In this document: positions 51,101 to 63,195 of the stretch, in pieces
Layout: every line of letters starts with the position of its first letter
Position numbering within the stretch: the stretch's first letter is position 1
Assembly: GCA_902729315.2 (NCBI GenBank)
Contig: LR746269.1
Span: forward strand, 1,684,501 to 1,748,500
Reading direction: 5' to 3'
Length of the DNA: 64,000 nt
DNA from: Spirodela intermedia
Taxonomy: Eukaryota > Streptophyta > Magnoliopsida > Alismatales > Araceae
Position numbers and translations under genes: made by a program
The notes under the pieces: generated by a model
What the model was told of the DNA's origin: nothing
The model's database searches: none
What the model saw: only the letters and a program-made list of their open reading frames with translations

Positions 51101-54100
51101 CCTTTTGGTTCAGCTTGTGCATTCCCTCTTTTCTATTTATGATTTACGTGGTCCTAGCCTTAAAAAAAAAAAAAAACAAGAATAGATATCTGTATGCCAC
51201 TCGGAAATGAGTTTCATACCTCAAGCAATATTGGTGAAGCTACTATGTCGAGCTTATTGACAAAGAACATCGATTAAGGAGTTTTCGTGCTTTATGTAAG
51301 TGACAGATTCTCCAATGCTAACCCCTGGATGGATCTTAATTGTTTCTCTGGTGGTTTAGTTGTAAGCTTAACAACCATTTTTCTACAGTTGCCAACATCC
51401 CATTATCATCTTCTTGTCCAATATCTCTTCATCAAATTGAAGACTGCCCAGTTGTCAGATTCATTGCCAAAGCAATCTTTACCAATCTTTTGTGTGAGGA
51501 TATGGTTGAAAACTATTATGGGGCATGCTGTTAACATGATATAGCTTCTATGCTCATTTTAGATATGAATTGGTTGAAGTTGAATTGGAGGGATAATATT
51601 TCAGATGCCATTGTCCATGATGCTTTAATAGTTGTTTGAAATTAGCGCATGGGTACAAATCTTCAAAAATCTTGACCATATTGTTCCTTTAAGAATGATC
51701 CGTGGTATCTACAGACTCTTGATAATGCACCACCTAAATGAAAAGGACTCGCTCAGTCAGCCATTACACTATGTCACATTCACTGATGCAATGGTTTTGC
51801 CTTTAGTGGTATTTTTTATGGAGAAATTTATGAGCTCTGGAAAGGTTTTCATTCTTCTCATTCAGTTAATTTTTGTCAATGTAAGAGCCAGCTTTCCTTT
51901 ATGTCCATGTGTATATCATGTAAAGAAAAACCTGTATTCATGGAACTCCTTTCGGTGGGCATGTGGGTTTTCATCCATTTGTGATTTTTTGCTTTTTTTC
52001 AACTTCATCTGTAGTGCTACGACACAAATCTAGTTGTGAGATAGTGAATGGCTTCAGCAGACTTTTCATTCTGATCCACTACAGCGATCCTAATTGTTAA
52101 CAATAAGCTAGTAATCAACTCTATTGGTAAACAACGTGTACTGTTCAGAAATTTGGGCATAAATTTTATGGCTAGTATATGTATCCGGTGCTTTCCCAAT
52201 CCCACATTTGTGATCCATGTTTAAGTTTATCGTTTTCCGTATTATCTAGTGTATCTCTATTTTATGTTGCGCTCGTTTTTAAAAATGGTTCAATTTTGTT
52301 GCAATAGGCACTTATTAAGCCCCAATATGTTGACCACATTCCAAAAGCAGTCCAAGGGAATGTGGGACAGGTGCTTGATCAGAAAGACGAAAGAGGATTG
52401 AAGGGTAGCCTCTGTGATGATCTCGAGCTGAACCAGGTCAGTGATCGCAACGTGGGTGATTTATCAGGTGGGGAGCTGCAAAGGTTTGCGATTGCTGTTG
52501 TCGCTATACAGAGTGCTGAAATATATATGTTTGATGAGCCATCAAGTTACCTTGATGTAAAGCAGAGGCTTAAAGCCGCACAAGTTATACGCTCATTGCT
52601 TCGGCCGAACAGGTGGCTTTGGTTGTCTTATGTAGTCTTTTCATTTTCTGCAATTCATTCAGGACTCGCCAATGTTTTCATCACTCTATGACTGAATTTT
52701 ATTTTCCTTCAGTTATGTAATAGTTGTGGAGCATGACCTTAGTGTCCTCGACTACCTATCAGACTTCATTTGCTGTTTGTACGGGAAACCCGGAGCATAT
52801 GGAGTTGTTACCCTACCTTTTTCTGTTAGAGAAGGAATCAATATATTTTTAGCTGGTTTTGTGCCTACAGAGAATCTACGATTTCGGGATGAATCACTCA
52901 CATTTAAGGTAGGATTTTTAACGTTGCCATGAGGGCCTTGATGTCCAAAGACAGTCCTTTTAATAGAACTGCATGATTTGTTTTTTCAGGTTGCTGAGAC
53001 ACCACAGGAAATTGGTGATGATGTTCAGACATATGCACGATATAAGTACCCTACTATGAGCAAAACACAGGGTAACTTTAAGCTTCGTGTTGTGGAGGGT
53101 GAATTTACTGACTCCCAGATTATTGTGATGCTGGGCGAGAATGGAACGGGAAAGACGACATTCATTCGCATGCTGGTACTGGCCAACTGTGTCAAACCCA
53201 TAATGATTTTTCTGGATTAACTGTTCTACTTCAAGTTTGGAAATCACTAATTGTTGCTATTAACTCTTCTCATTGAATGAATTTACACTTGTGAGAAGCA
53301 TGTCCTGAAGCATCACAATCTTTGCAGGCTGGATTATTGAAGCCTGATGTAGTCGAGGGTTCAGATGCTGAAATACCTGAATTTAATGTTTCTTACAAGC
53401 CCCAGAAAATCAGTCCAAAATTTGAGCACAGTGTTAGACATTTGCTGCATCAGAAAATTCGGGATTCATACATGCATCCTCAATTTGTGTCTGACGTCAT
53501 GAAACCCCTTCAAATTGAGCAATTGATGGACCAGGAAGTGAAAAACCTTTCTGGTGGGGAGCTGCAAAGAGTTGCTTTGTGTCTTTGTCTGGGGAAGGTA
53601 TGGCTTTATTTATACCTTTAGCTGTTGATTTCCACATTGAAGCAAAGTTTCTGCAGTATTAATAACGACCACTTTAATTTCTGCCGCCAACGTCTCTCTT
53701 CACGAATGCGTATGATATTATTGGAGCTTCTTCCGATTAAAGTTCCCTAAATAACTTTCTCAATGGTAACACATGTAGTGTTCGGCGGCCTGCATCTTCT
53801 TACATCAAGAAAGACTCTGTAGCTGAAAATCTTCTAGTTTTTAAGCTGATGTTCCTTGGAAGTTTGTTTTTTTTTATGGAGTACGAGCATTTGTTGAAAT
53901 TCTAAGAAACAATCTACAGATTTTTTTTGATTTCATATTTTCCATCAGTCTTCTATCATGAAACTTTGTGTTCTAATTTAGCTTTTTGTCAAAAGGCATT
54001 GACTGCTGTTCTTCTTCTTTCCTTTGGCGATCTTATTACCACTCTCTTGTTTCACATCATTGATGATAGAGTCCTGGCTTCTAGGTAAAGGGTTTTCTAC

Positions 54101-55576
54101 TTGAACTGAGGAAACTTTCTGAAATCGTCTTCAGCTTTTGGAGTTTGTCATCTATGTCAGATCCTAATAAAAATACCCTTGCATTCGTACCCTACAACTT
54201 GTTTAAAATAAAGCGAATTCCAACTTTTCTTGGGAGAAGTGACCCCACACAAGATATCGATACTTGTGATTTCACCTCTGTTTATTCTATGATAGTTGAT
54301 TAGGGTTTTTGGTCAAAACACCTTCCTTGTCCTCTCTGTGACTTGGACAGGTAATGATGTGGCCGTATTCTATTTATCATACCCTTTTAGATTATTGGAT
54401 TTTGTCTTTTCTTCATAGTGTCGTCCAACTTCACAAGGAATTATGCCCTCTACTTTCAGGATGCTATCTAGACAACAATATTTGAATGGCCTGGCCAAAC
54501 ACAACCCTGGGAGAAAATATTCTACAACATTAAAACACCGAGGGCAAGTTGACAAATCGTGACTCGGGTCGAAATCATACTCAAATTCATCATTATTACA
54601 TACCCTTTATTGTTAAAGCCGAAAGAAATCTTAAAACCATGATTCTTCCACAGAATGATCCTTGTTGCACACAGGAGATGGGATCATAGATTGCTTCTAA
54701 TGTAACTTGGCCTGTGTCATTCACCATGCAGAGAGCTTCACCGATTTCAGTATTATTTTTTTTTTCTCCTGGAGTTGATGTTACTTGCAATTCTTTCCTC
54801 CGAGTGGTGTAGCTATCGACGTACATGTTCGATCGTTTATGCATCTATCCCTTTGGAGCGAAGATCATTCATCTGAACGATATGCTAGATATCTCCACCC
54901 TCTCCAGCGCCGATTGACCTGTGGCTTTGTGGTCTATCCTGTGCAGCCCGCAGATATATATCTCATAGATGAGCCGAGCGCTTATCTTGACTCCGAACAA
55001 CGTATCGTTGCTTCAAAGGTCATCAAGAGATTTATCCTCCATGCGAAGAAGACGGCCTTCGTGGTGGAGCACGACTTCATCATGGCAACTTATCTTGCCG
55101 ACAAGGTTATAGTCTATGAGGGAACGCCATCCATTGATTGTTCGGCCAACACTCCTCAGTCCTTGGTATCTGGAATGAATCGATTCTTATCTGTAAGTTC
55201 TTCAACCCACATGGCTCATAAGCATGCTGTTCTGTCTCCATCTAGCATGTAACTTGTAGAGCCATATAAGCTTAAAAGGAAAGAGCCTGTTAGTCTTTCG
55301 AGAATTTTATGTCATTTATTTCTCTCGCTTCTGGGGATCCGCGCCTATCTTTTTGTCTGCTGACGTATTTTCTTACTGATTATAGTAAAAACTGGATTAC
55401 TTTGATGCTGATCAATCCAATATCCTTGGTGAATTTTTTTATCTTATTTTATGCAGCATTTGGACATCACCTTCAGGCGAGATCCGACGAACTACAGGCC
55501 ACGGATCAACAAGTTAGAATCGCTCAAGGACAGGGAGCAGAAATCTGCAGGCTCATACTATTATCTCGATGATTAG
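48162..55576 (+). CDS. ABCE2: ABC transporter E family ribosome recycling factor (RNase L inhibitor homologue)
   Basis: Eleven exons join in frame to 605 residues: 48162-48264, 49591-49676, 49753-49850, 49930-50047, 50162-50251, 52308-52612, 52713-52908, 52990-53175, 53328-53597, 54947-55192 and 55457-55576. Length equals Arabidopsis RLI2/ABCE2. The N-terminus carries two [4Fe-4S] clusters: C16, C21, C25, C29 and C38 in the first part, then C55, C58, C61 (CIGCGIC) and C65. Nucleotide-binding domain 1 has Walker [10 protein letters not shown] (from about G110), signature LSGGELQRF and Walker [13 protein letters not shown]. Domain 2 has [19 protein letters not shown] and [12 protein letters not shown]. 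The hinge and the C-terminal [10 protein letters not shown] are intact. ABCE proteins split post-termination ribosomes into subunits using ATP and are soluble despite the transporter name; in plants they are also linked to suppression of RNA silencing. All catalytic motifs are present. Intron 5 is about 2 kb and holds a possible retroposon. Confidence 0.97.
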
Positions 55577-56001
55577 TAATCACCGTCCTGGTTCTCTAGA
55601 GTGATGAGCAGATGCCGTTTGTCCGGGCTGCTCCCCTATTTTTGAAGCCGGGATCTTTTAATTATTATTTTTTCTCGAGTTTTGTCAAATTTAGGAAAAA
55701 AAAAAAGTAGTGGGGACCCAGTAAATTATTTACTCTACTGAGCAGAGATTTTCTGATGTCAATTGGCTTGTTTCGATCGATGTCGATGTAGATGTCGATG
55801 TCGTCTGTATATTTTATTTGCGAGGAAGAATCTTTATCTCACTTGTTCGGGAAGATTGGAAGAAGAAGCCTCTGAGATTCAGCCGGGGGAGAGGAGAGGA
55901 CAAGCCTTGGTTGCACAAGCACGGACGCCAACGCCCAGAGAAGGATGTGATCGAAAGCGCCGTTCTTAGCCTCGGGCAGTGTTCGGATCATACGTGAGAG
56001 A

Positions 56002-56039
<38 letters not shown>

Positions 56040-56112
56040 CTTCCACATGATCATGAGGATGAAACCGTTTTGGGCCGTCGAAATATGTGTGGTTTCCTCG
56101 CATGACTGGTGG

Positions 56113-56478
56113 CCATTATTTCTAGGTGAATCTGCACAAACCCACTTGGATTCCTCTACTAAATAAACACAAAAAACCTGCCTTTTTTTTTCTCTGGGTT
56201 GATCCGAGGAGGCTTCGGTGGTTTCGCAAGGCATGCAGCTTTATTCATGGGTCAGAGAGAGAAAACACACTGGCTCGACCCCGATTTGGTAAATCTCCAT
56301 TATTTCTAGGTGAATCTGCGTAAACCCAATTTGATTCCTGTACTAAATAAACATCAAAGTCCTGCCTTTTTTCTCTGGGATGATCCGAGAAATCTTCGGT
56401 GGTTTCGTAAAGCATGCAGCTTTTATTCATGGGTCAGAGAGAGAAAACGCAATAGGGCGACCCCGATTTGGTAAATCT
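56113..56478. repeat. Two-copy tandem duplication, unit about 183 bp, upstream of MT3
   Basis: CCATTATTTCTAGGTGAATC begins at 56113 and again at 56297. Both copies include TACTAAATAAACA, a CTTCGGTGGTTTCG block, TTATTCATGGGTCAGAGAGA and GACCCCGATTTGGTAAATCT. They differ by substitutions and one- or two-base indels. The repeat lies about 350-720 bp upstream of the metallothionein start codon, so it could duplicate promoter sequence. Confidence 0.93.
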
Positions 56479-56717
56479 CCATGGGAGCCCTCAAGTCAAA
56501 AGCCATTATCCCCGGCAGTTTCTTGCTTCTCTCCTCCTCGATCCTTCACAATCCCCCTCTTGGAACAAGGAGACACCGCCCAACAGTAACCCCTTCCCAC
56601 TGGGGAGAGGGTCTCCTTGCTCCTTCGGAAAGGCTTACGAATTGACGTGAGCGGTAGATAAGAGGCCACCGCCGCCCTCTCCTCTACTCGCATTATTGAG
56701 AATCTCCCTGCGGGGGC

Positions 56718-56725
56718 TATAAATA
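56718..56725 (+). promoter_or_regulatory. TATA box of the metallothionein gene
   Basis: TATAAATA in a GC-rich context, 105 bp before the start codon at 56830. This leaves a 5' UTR of roughly 70-80 bp, typical for a strongly transcribed plant gene. Confidence 0.8.
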
Positions 56726-56829
56726 CGGAGGGAGGAGGCCTCTGTTACTCACTCACCCACCCTCTTCCTCCACCGGCGATCCAAAGCTTCAGCTTCCCTC
56801 TTACACTCTGCCCTTCCATCCTCGCTGCC

Positions 56830-57199
56830 ATGTCGAGCTGCGGCAACTGCGACTGCGCTGACAAGACCCAGTGTGTGTAAGTTCTTCTTCTTGGAGCCTC
56901 GGTTTCTCCCCTCTGCGCGTCTCTCCTACTCCGCTGACTTGATTCCATGGTGTTTCAGGAAGAAAGGCAGCAGGTACGGCATGGACATCTTGGAGGCTGG
57001 AAACAGGTGAGTACTGCGTCGAAAATGGCGTCTGTTGTTAGATTCCATGCAAGCTACGGCGGTGGATCCTTGGTCTCATCGTTCTTCTCGTTGCAGCTAT
57101 GGCGGCGACGCTGGGTTCGTCATGGCCGGGGAGGAGAACGACCCCAAGTGCAAGTGCGGACCTAACTGCTCCTGCACCACCTGCTCCTGCGGCCACTGA
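56830..57199 (+). CDS. MT3: Type 3 metallothionein
   Basis: Three exons (56830-56876, 56959-57006, 57097-57199) join in frame to 65 residues. The N-terminal cysteine block is MSSCGNCDCADKTQCVKKGS with C4, C7, C9 and C15. A linker of about 30 residues follows, without cysteine and with YGMDILEAGNSYGGDAG. The C-terminal block is CKCGPNCSCTTCSCGH with six cysteines. This 4 + 6 cysteine layout, length and two-intron structure are those of plant type 3 (fruit/leaf) metallothioneins, cytosolic chelators of Cu and Zn with a role in redox buffering. The introns are 82 and 90 bp. A good TATA box lies upstream, and tandem duplications flank the gene on both sides. Confidence 0.96.
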
Positions 57200-57394
57200 G
57201 CGGCGCCGCCGGGCCGCTGCCCTTCGCGGTGGCGAACGGTCGGCGAAGCTCCGGTGTCGTCTGCTAGTCCGATAAGGAGGGTGTCGTCTGTTTGTGTAAT
57301 AATCTCGCGGCGCCGTAGCCGGCGCCTCTGTCGTGTGTGCGGTGCAGCTGCTGGTTCGGATAGCCGGGCTTCAGTCATGCAGCTGCCCTCCCCC

Positions 57395-57846
57395 CTTTCT
57401 CTCTCTACTGTATTATCAGTTTCCGCTGTTTAAATGAGGCGGAGTCCTTACAGTGGTTGTGCTCATGTTTGGGAAGATGACGTCGAAGTCACCTCTTTTC
57501 TTACACCCCGTCGGATTTACTGGAATGAATCCTGATTCGCAGATACATCCTCCATGGAGGTCAACGATAGCCCACATACTCTCCCTCTCCCTTTTCTCTC
57601 TCTACTGTGTTATCGGTCTCCACTGTTTAAACGAAGCGGAGTTCTTACAGTGGTTGTGCTTCTGTTTGGGAGGATAACGTCGAAGTCTCCTCTTTTCTAG
57701 CACCCCGCCTCGGGTCTACTGGATGGAATCTTGATTCAGAGAGACATCTTCCATGGAGGTCAACCCTAGCCCACATACTCTCCCTCTCCCCTTTCTCTCT
57801 CTACTGTGTTATCAGTCTCCGCTGTTTGAACGAAACGGAGTTCTAA
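57395..57846. repeat. Tandem repeat, unit about 198 bp, 2.3 copies, downstream of MT3
   Basis: TTTCTCTCTCTACTGT begins at about 57395, 57593 and 57792. The first two units continue through CGGAGT-CTTACAGTGGTTGTGCT, a GACGTCGAAGTC-like block and CCATGGAGGTCAAC. The third unit stops after the CGGAGTTCTAAGAAC segment. The first unit begins about 195 bp after the MT3 stop codon, so the repeat may include its polyadenylation region. Confidence 0.92.
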
Positions 57847-58069
57847 GAACAGGGATGAACCCCAAGATCACCACCGAAAACATGAAGATTGAAGCTTTGA
57901 ATGAAACCTGAAACCTGAAAATGGGTTCGCTGCCAGGGTGAAGGCGGTCATCTATCATCCGATGACTGACAAGCAGGAAGAAAGCCTTCCCTCTTCGTCT
58001 TCCTGGGTTGCTCTCAATCCACTCGTTCCTCACAGGAGCTGAAAGAACGAGCCGGACCCGCATGCCTGT

Positions 58070-58071
<2 letters not shown>

Positions 58072-58107
<36 letters not shown>
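58072..58107. repeat. (GA)n microsatellite
   Basis: About 18 perfect GA units, downstream of the mannanase gene. Confidence 0.95.
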
Positions 58108-58110
<3 letters not shown>

Positions 58111-58373
58111 AACCATGTAACCGTGTGAATCAGAAATATGTTACTTGACAAGAAGGGCTATGAAAGATTGGACCCAGCAGAAGTCACCAAGATTTCCACG
58201 CCAAGGGCCACATAGCTGCCTCCTCTTCTAGGTGGCTACTTTACAGATGAATCGATCGATCGACCGATCGACTTCCGTGCGAACCCGGGCAAGCTCAAAG
58301 AAAGGGGAGGAACAAGATCAAGAATGGTTAGGGAGGAAAAAACAAGAAAAAGTCCCCACCCTCCTCCCCTCCC

Positions 58374-60438
58374 TCAGAAGCTCTCCCCAGAGATCTTCGC
58401 CCTTGACGAGTCCTTCCCATGCCCGATGGCAGCCAGCCGGGAGGATTGCTCCTTCAGTAGCTTATAGATGGGTGGCGCCGCATGCGGGACCAGGCCAAAC
58501 TCGTCGTTGTTCTCCTCCATGCCGCCAACGATCAGCTGCCAAATGAAGGCCCCGCCGCCGGCGCCGCCCTGCTGAGCGGACCCGAACACAACGTCGAGGA
58601 TGGCCTTGTAGAAGGACACCCGGTGGGAGGGCCGGAAGCCCTTGATCCTATCAGAGAGGCCAAACTCCGTGAACACGACGGGCTTCCCGAGTTCTCTGTC
58701 GCCATCACTGATGTGAAACTTCATCCATTTTTTTATGTACCTGGTTTTTGCATCAATGCCGACCTCTTTCCCCGCAAACCTGCACAAAAAATCATTTTTT
58801 TTCCGTTTTCATAGGGACCCAGACAAATGAAAGGTAATAAAATGGATCGAAAGGGTCATTAATTAATAGTAATGAATAAAATCGTGCATTCTTATAAGAA
58901 AAATACTTAATCTTTCTCATTCCATGTGAGATAACTGTTTATTTGCATGAAACTACCGAGTGGGTAAGGACAGATGGGAAGGCAATCTAACCCAAGAAAG
59001 ATGGAACTCAAAATCAATTGGCGACTGGTGGAGAAAACTCCTACGTTTTCACCAAAAATTTAACCGAGGATCACTTTAAACCTGATCCTTGAGTCTCTTC
59101 AATAGATTCTTTGGCTCATTCATGTTCAACTTAATGGTGGGTCCCCTGCTTTTATTGGAAACTGCAAGTTGTGAGTGGGGATGCAGTGGAGATACATGAC
59201 GGCTTGGATTGAGAGAGGAGAGGAGAGAGAGAGAGAGAGAGTCGGCGGGAATCTTACCAATGATCAGGGTAGATATGCACTGATGCGAAGTCAATGGTGG
59301 CAATCTTCGAGTTCCGGATGAAATCCACACCCAGCTGGCTGGCCCATTCTGCCGGGTTCACATTTAATTTTTCCTGAGGGCTTGTAGGGCCATAGAATCC
59401 TTCCAGCCCGACTGTCAGTAGGTGCTTTCGATCGAGCGATTTCACATACCGCGCCATTTCTTCGATCCAACCCTGCAATCATCCAAAACAGATGAATTAT
59501 GGAGATTATGGAGATTGTTCATAAAAGGATTCGATTGAGCATGCGCTTTTCATAGGTTTAATCATGATTCTAGTCAAGAACATCTCTGATTTAATCCAGT
59601 AAAATAATGGGTCAAAGCTGTGATCCAATGCGACCCATTTAACCAAACTGAACGATGGAACTATTAATAAAATTAAATGGTAGTCAGTAAATAAAGTTAC
59701 TCGATGAATGGTGGTCATCCAGCCCTAACCAACCCATTTACTGCTGAAATTTTCAGATGGGTTGACCTTCTAGTGACCACACTACTTATATTCGACCAAG
59801 GTCAACTTTATCTAGCCAGGTTCATATCCGAAAGGTATTTATGGAAATAAGCCATTGACCACCTCTCTTTCCATTTCATTAATTAAACAGAAAAAAATAC
59901 AGATTTGTTCTCCTTTTCGGAGCTTCATGTTTACATGATCTTGGGGGAATAATTTGTTTTAATTTCGTCACTTTTCAAAAATCGGTTGAAAACAAACTCC
60001 AGCATTGAGGATATAAATTATATTTTTAATAATCTGGACAAGACTAGGAGATGAACAGAAAACTATTCTATGGCGGAACTCTATGCCCTGAACCCTAAAT
60101 TAACCAAACGCACCCCCCTCCCTGCTTTCCCAGTTGGGTTTTTTTCTTAAAAAAATATCCAGAACTAAAAAGGCAGTCGTTTTATTGTAATATTAAATAA
60201 TTTTAATTCAGACCCACAATTGTCTTCAAAAGTAGGAGAGGCTCACCTGAAGAGTGTTGCCAGTTGCATCAGTCATGCACCGCGGTTCATTCATCAACTC
60301 CCACCCAAAGATCGTCGGATCTTCCCTATACTCGATCCCAGTCAGATGATTTTTTCTTGTTAACAGGGTCTGCAGAAATAGATGATCCAGAATATTACTC
60401 AGATCCTCTAGAGTGAAATAACAAAAAAAGATAAATAA

Positions 60439-60475
<37 letters not shown>

Positions 60476-61847
60476 GGAAGGAAGTACCTTCAAGTAAAGT
60501 TTAAAATAACTGCGAATGGTGGGGTCAACAAAGAAAGAATCATTTGAAGAGCCCAAGCCGACACCCTCTTCCCATGCCCATCTAACATACTGAGTCTTCC
60601 CCCCATATGCTTCCAAGTTATTGGCCAAGCTGAGAAGGAGCCTGATTCCATGCTTTCGAGCCTCGGCGATGACTCGATCCAATGCCTACCGTACAAGAAA
60701 AATCCGTGACTGCTAGATAAATTTTACCTCATAAAAATAAAAATCATAAAGTAGCTTCTATGGAACGCATGTTCATAAAAAATAAAATTCCTTGATTTTT
60801 TTCATAAAAAAACAGTTGAATTTTTGGGTGGGTGTGATGGAGCATTTAAGAACAAAAAAAAAAAGAGGTACCAGGAAAGCAGGAAAGATCTTTTCATAAA
60901 AAATATAAAAAATAAAAACCTGCTAGATAAAGTTGTCCTCATAAAAATAAAAGTTTGACAAATCGGGTGATTATGGCAGAACATTAAGAACAAGATGGAG
61001 GCACCAAAAGAAGCAAGAAATCGGCTTCTACAGAAAGCATGTTCATAAAAGATAAAAATCGCTTGGAAAAATTTCTCCGCATTAAGGTTAAAATTAGGTG
61101 TACAAAAATAGAATAAACCGAGTATTAAAAAAGTGAAGAGTCCTACATAAGATTCCATATCTCTACAGAGTGTAATTTCTATGGAAAGTATGCTTATAAA
61201 AAATGCAAATAAAAATTCTGAGAAATTTCCACCCATAAAATTAAAAACCTGACAAATTTGGCAAGTATGATGAAGCATGATGAGCAAAAAGAGACAAAAA
61301 AGGCAAGAAATTTCGCATCATATTGCAGAACAATTATCAAAGAGAAATAGAATGAACCAGTTATAGACCCTGAAATGAACGATTTCTATGGAGCATAGCT
61401 TCCACGGAAGGTCAAACAAGACAATTATAGACCTTAAAATGGAAAAACTATCGAGTGCAATACCTTGAAGACACGCTCGTCGAACTGACCGAGAGAGACC
61501 TGCAGGGCATTGTATGCTCCGTCATTGAACGCCCAGGACCTGCAGACGGTAAGGCCCATCTCTGCACCAGTTTGAAAAATGGCCCTAACCCTATGCCTGC
61601 TATGGTCCTCAACAGCCTGGTCCATCAACCAATAGGAGTTCCACCCGTTGACGTAGAAGGGCCTACCATCCAGAACGAACTGGGTCCCATTCCTCCCCAC
61701 GAAGCTCATCTTCGGCTCCACGCCATGGAAGAAGCCCACGTCCCCAAATGAGAAGTAGATGAAGGCAACCAAGGTCGCCAGGCCAAGAACAGGGTAAAGC
61801 AGCCCATTGCCGCCGGACCGCTTGCTTGGGCGAGGAGGAGGACCCAT
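58374..61847 (-). CDS. MAN: Mannan endo-1,4-beta-mannosidase (GH5)
   Basis: Five exons in transcription order are 61847-61464, 60685-60488, 60369-60247, 59472-59258 and 58779-58374, joining in frame to 441 residues. The enzyme hydrolyses internal beta-1,4 bonds in mannans and galactoglucomannans of the cell wall. The N-terminus is a basic proline-rich stretch ([11 protein letters not shown]) followed by one hydrophobic helix (residues about 15-34), so a signal anchor or uncleaved signal is likely. The GH5_7 marks are [36 protein letters not shown], the acid/base glutamate in [10 protein letters not shown] (E222), SVHIYPDHW, and the nucleophile glutamate in [12 protein letters not shown] (E345). 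Both catalytic residues are present. The C-terminal tail is basic and serine-rich. Intron 1 carries degenerate internal repeats. Which MAN paralogue this is cannot be told from sequence alone. Confidence 0.94.
60443..60471. repeat. (AT)n microsatellite in mannanase intron 2
   Basis: About 14 AT units, ending some 17 bp from the splice donor of exon 2, on the intron side. Confidence 0.95.
60716..61320. repeat. Degenerate tandem repeats in mannanase intron 1
   Basis: Related blocks recur at irregular 150-300 bp spacing: GCTTCTATGGAACGCATGTTCATAAAA (near 60754; split here only for description), GCTTCTACAGAAAGCATG (near 61023) and TTTCTATGGAAAGTATGC (near 61177). Each is followed by an ATAAAA-rich stretch. 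A second block with TGATGGAGCATTTAAGAAC, TATGGCAGAACATTAAGAAC and ATGATGAAGCATGATGAGC is also repeated. A fourth, weak echo (GATTTCTATGGAGCATAGC) is near 61381. Confidence 0.75.
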
Positions 61848-62116
61848 GCCACAAGCTCTACTGCGATAAAACAGATTCTTCTCAAATCCCCGAGACCGCT
61901 TTGGGATGCTCTAAATTGGTAAGGAAGTGGGTACTGGACGCAGGCAGGGCCTGGATTTGATGTGGAGCAATGGCAAGGTTTCTCAAAGGCCTACAGCTGG
62001 GCCGCTATTTCTGGGGAGAGAAGGAAAGATGAGCACAAACCAGACGGCCTGGGCGGAGGAAGACGGCCATGGGCGGCTCATGCGACTCTGTCTGGCTCCC
62101 TGAGGTGGTACCCTCC

Positions 62117-62120
<4 letters not shown>

Positions 62121-62174
<54 letters not shown>
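62121..62174. repeat. (GA)n microsatellite upstream of the mannanase gene
   Basis: About 27 GA units, some 275 bp upstream of the mannanase start codon. It is possibly in the 5' UTR or proximal promoter. Confidence 0.96.
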
Positions 62175-62179
<5 letters not shown>

Positions 62180-62904
62180 AGGGATGGAGTGCAGTGCAAT
62201 GTTGGCATCAGCTTGTCCCCATTAATCCTACCCTGCAACAAACAGGTCCTTCCTGGCAACGGAGATATCATTTCTAGGAATGGGTAAATTAATGAGGAAG
62301 ACGAGGCCGCACCCACATGGCCAGAGGGCAAGATCGGATTATCCTCCCCTGTTCAGTGGATCCAGCAGGAGTAGGGTTCACTCACCATGTGGCCACAGCA
62401 AGCTCTCCGCCACCCCCTCCCCCCCTTACTAGAAAACCCTCCAGCCCACTTCTGCCTTGCCCGCTCGAGGAAGACGGAATGGGAGGCTGCTCATTCCCAC
62501 TGTGAAACCCCACCGTACTTTCTGAGATCTCTGAGGAAGAACGGCTGAGCGTTTAAACAAGCCAAATTGAGGGGGACGTGATCGAGCTCCAACGATGAGA
62601 GGAGAAACTAATAAATAGAGTGAATTGGTCGGGTACGGAGATTCTTGACGATTATTTTATTTTCATAAAAATGCGGTTTTTGATATCTTGATTTTGCGCA
62701 TGGAGTTTGTTGATTTGGCGTGAAACTTGTTTTCCAGGAGAACTAATTCTACATCCATGTCGGAGGAATAATATTTATATATATATAGAGAGAGAGAGAG
62801 AGATGGGACATCAGACAGATTCGACGGTGACGATTGGCCTGCCGCCAAGTCCAGTTCATGGGCCAGCTCGCTTCGACAAGGGATATATCGGTCAAAAAAC
62901 TAAC

Positions 62905-62907
<3 letters not shown>

Positions 62908-62947
<40 letters not shown>
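62908..62947. repeat. (CT)n microsatellite
   Basis: About 20 CT units. A shorter (GA)n tract lies at about 62788-62802. Confidence 0.95.
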
Positions 62948-62954
<7 letters not shown>

Positions 62955-63146
62955 ATTCCGTTTAGGGGCCAAATCATAAGTGTCCAGCTCGCAACGGATA
63001 AAAAAGGTGATTCGAGAGAAGTTATCGTTAATGGGCCTTCTAGTGTGGTTTATCGGTTGGGCTCATTCGTCATGGCCCAAAATACTTCGACCTACGCTGG
63101 GTAATACCCGGCCCGTTTAATAACTGCGGCAAGAATCTGGCCCACT

Positions 63147-63195
63147 AACCGAGAGAGAGGGAGAGAGAGAGGGAGAGAGAGGGAGAGAGAGAGAG
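63147..63195. repeat. Interrupted (GA)n repeat with GGGA steps
   Basis: GA runs are interrupted at regular intervals by GGGAG, giving a higher-order purine repeat. Confidence 0.9.

Larger units (their letters stand above)
55577..56829. other. Intergenic region upstream of the metallothionein gene
   Basis: It contains the ABCE2 3' UTR, a (GA)n tract at about 56010-56038, a two-copy tandem duplication (56113-56478) and the TATA box and 5' UTR of the metallothionein gene. No additional coding region is supported. Confidence 0.65.
57200..58373. other. Intergenic region between convergent MT3 and mannanase genes
   Basis: It contains the MT3 3' UTR, a tandem repeat (57395-57846), a (GA)n array (58072-58107), a short ATCG-type repeat near 58249-58270 and the 3' UTR of the mannanase gene. 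No coding region is supported. Confidence 0.65.

Noticed and set aside
61434-61463. Read-through of mannanase exon 1 (VLHSIVFPF)
   Set aside because: A good GT donor follows FDERVFK, and the next exon continues the conserved GH5 sequence in phase.
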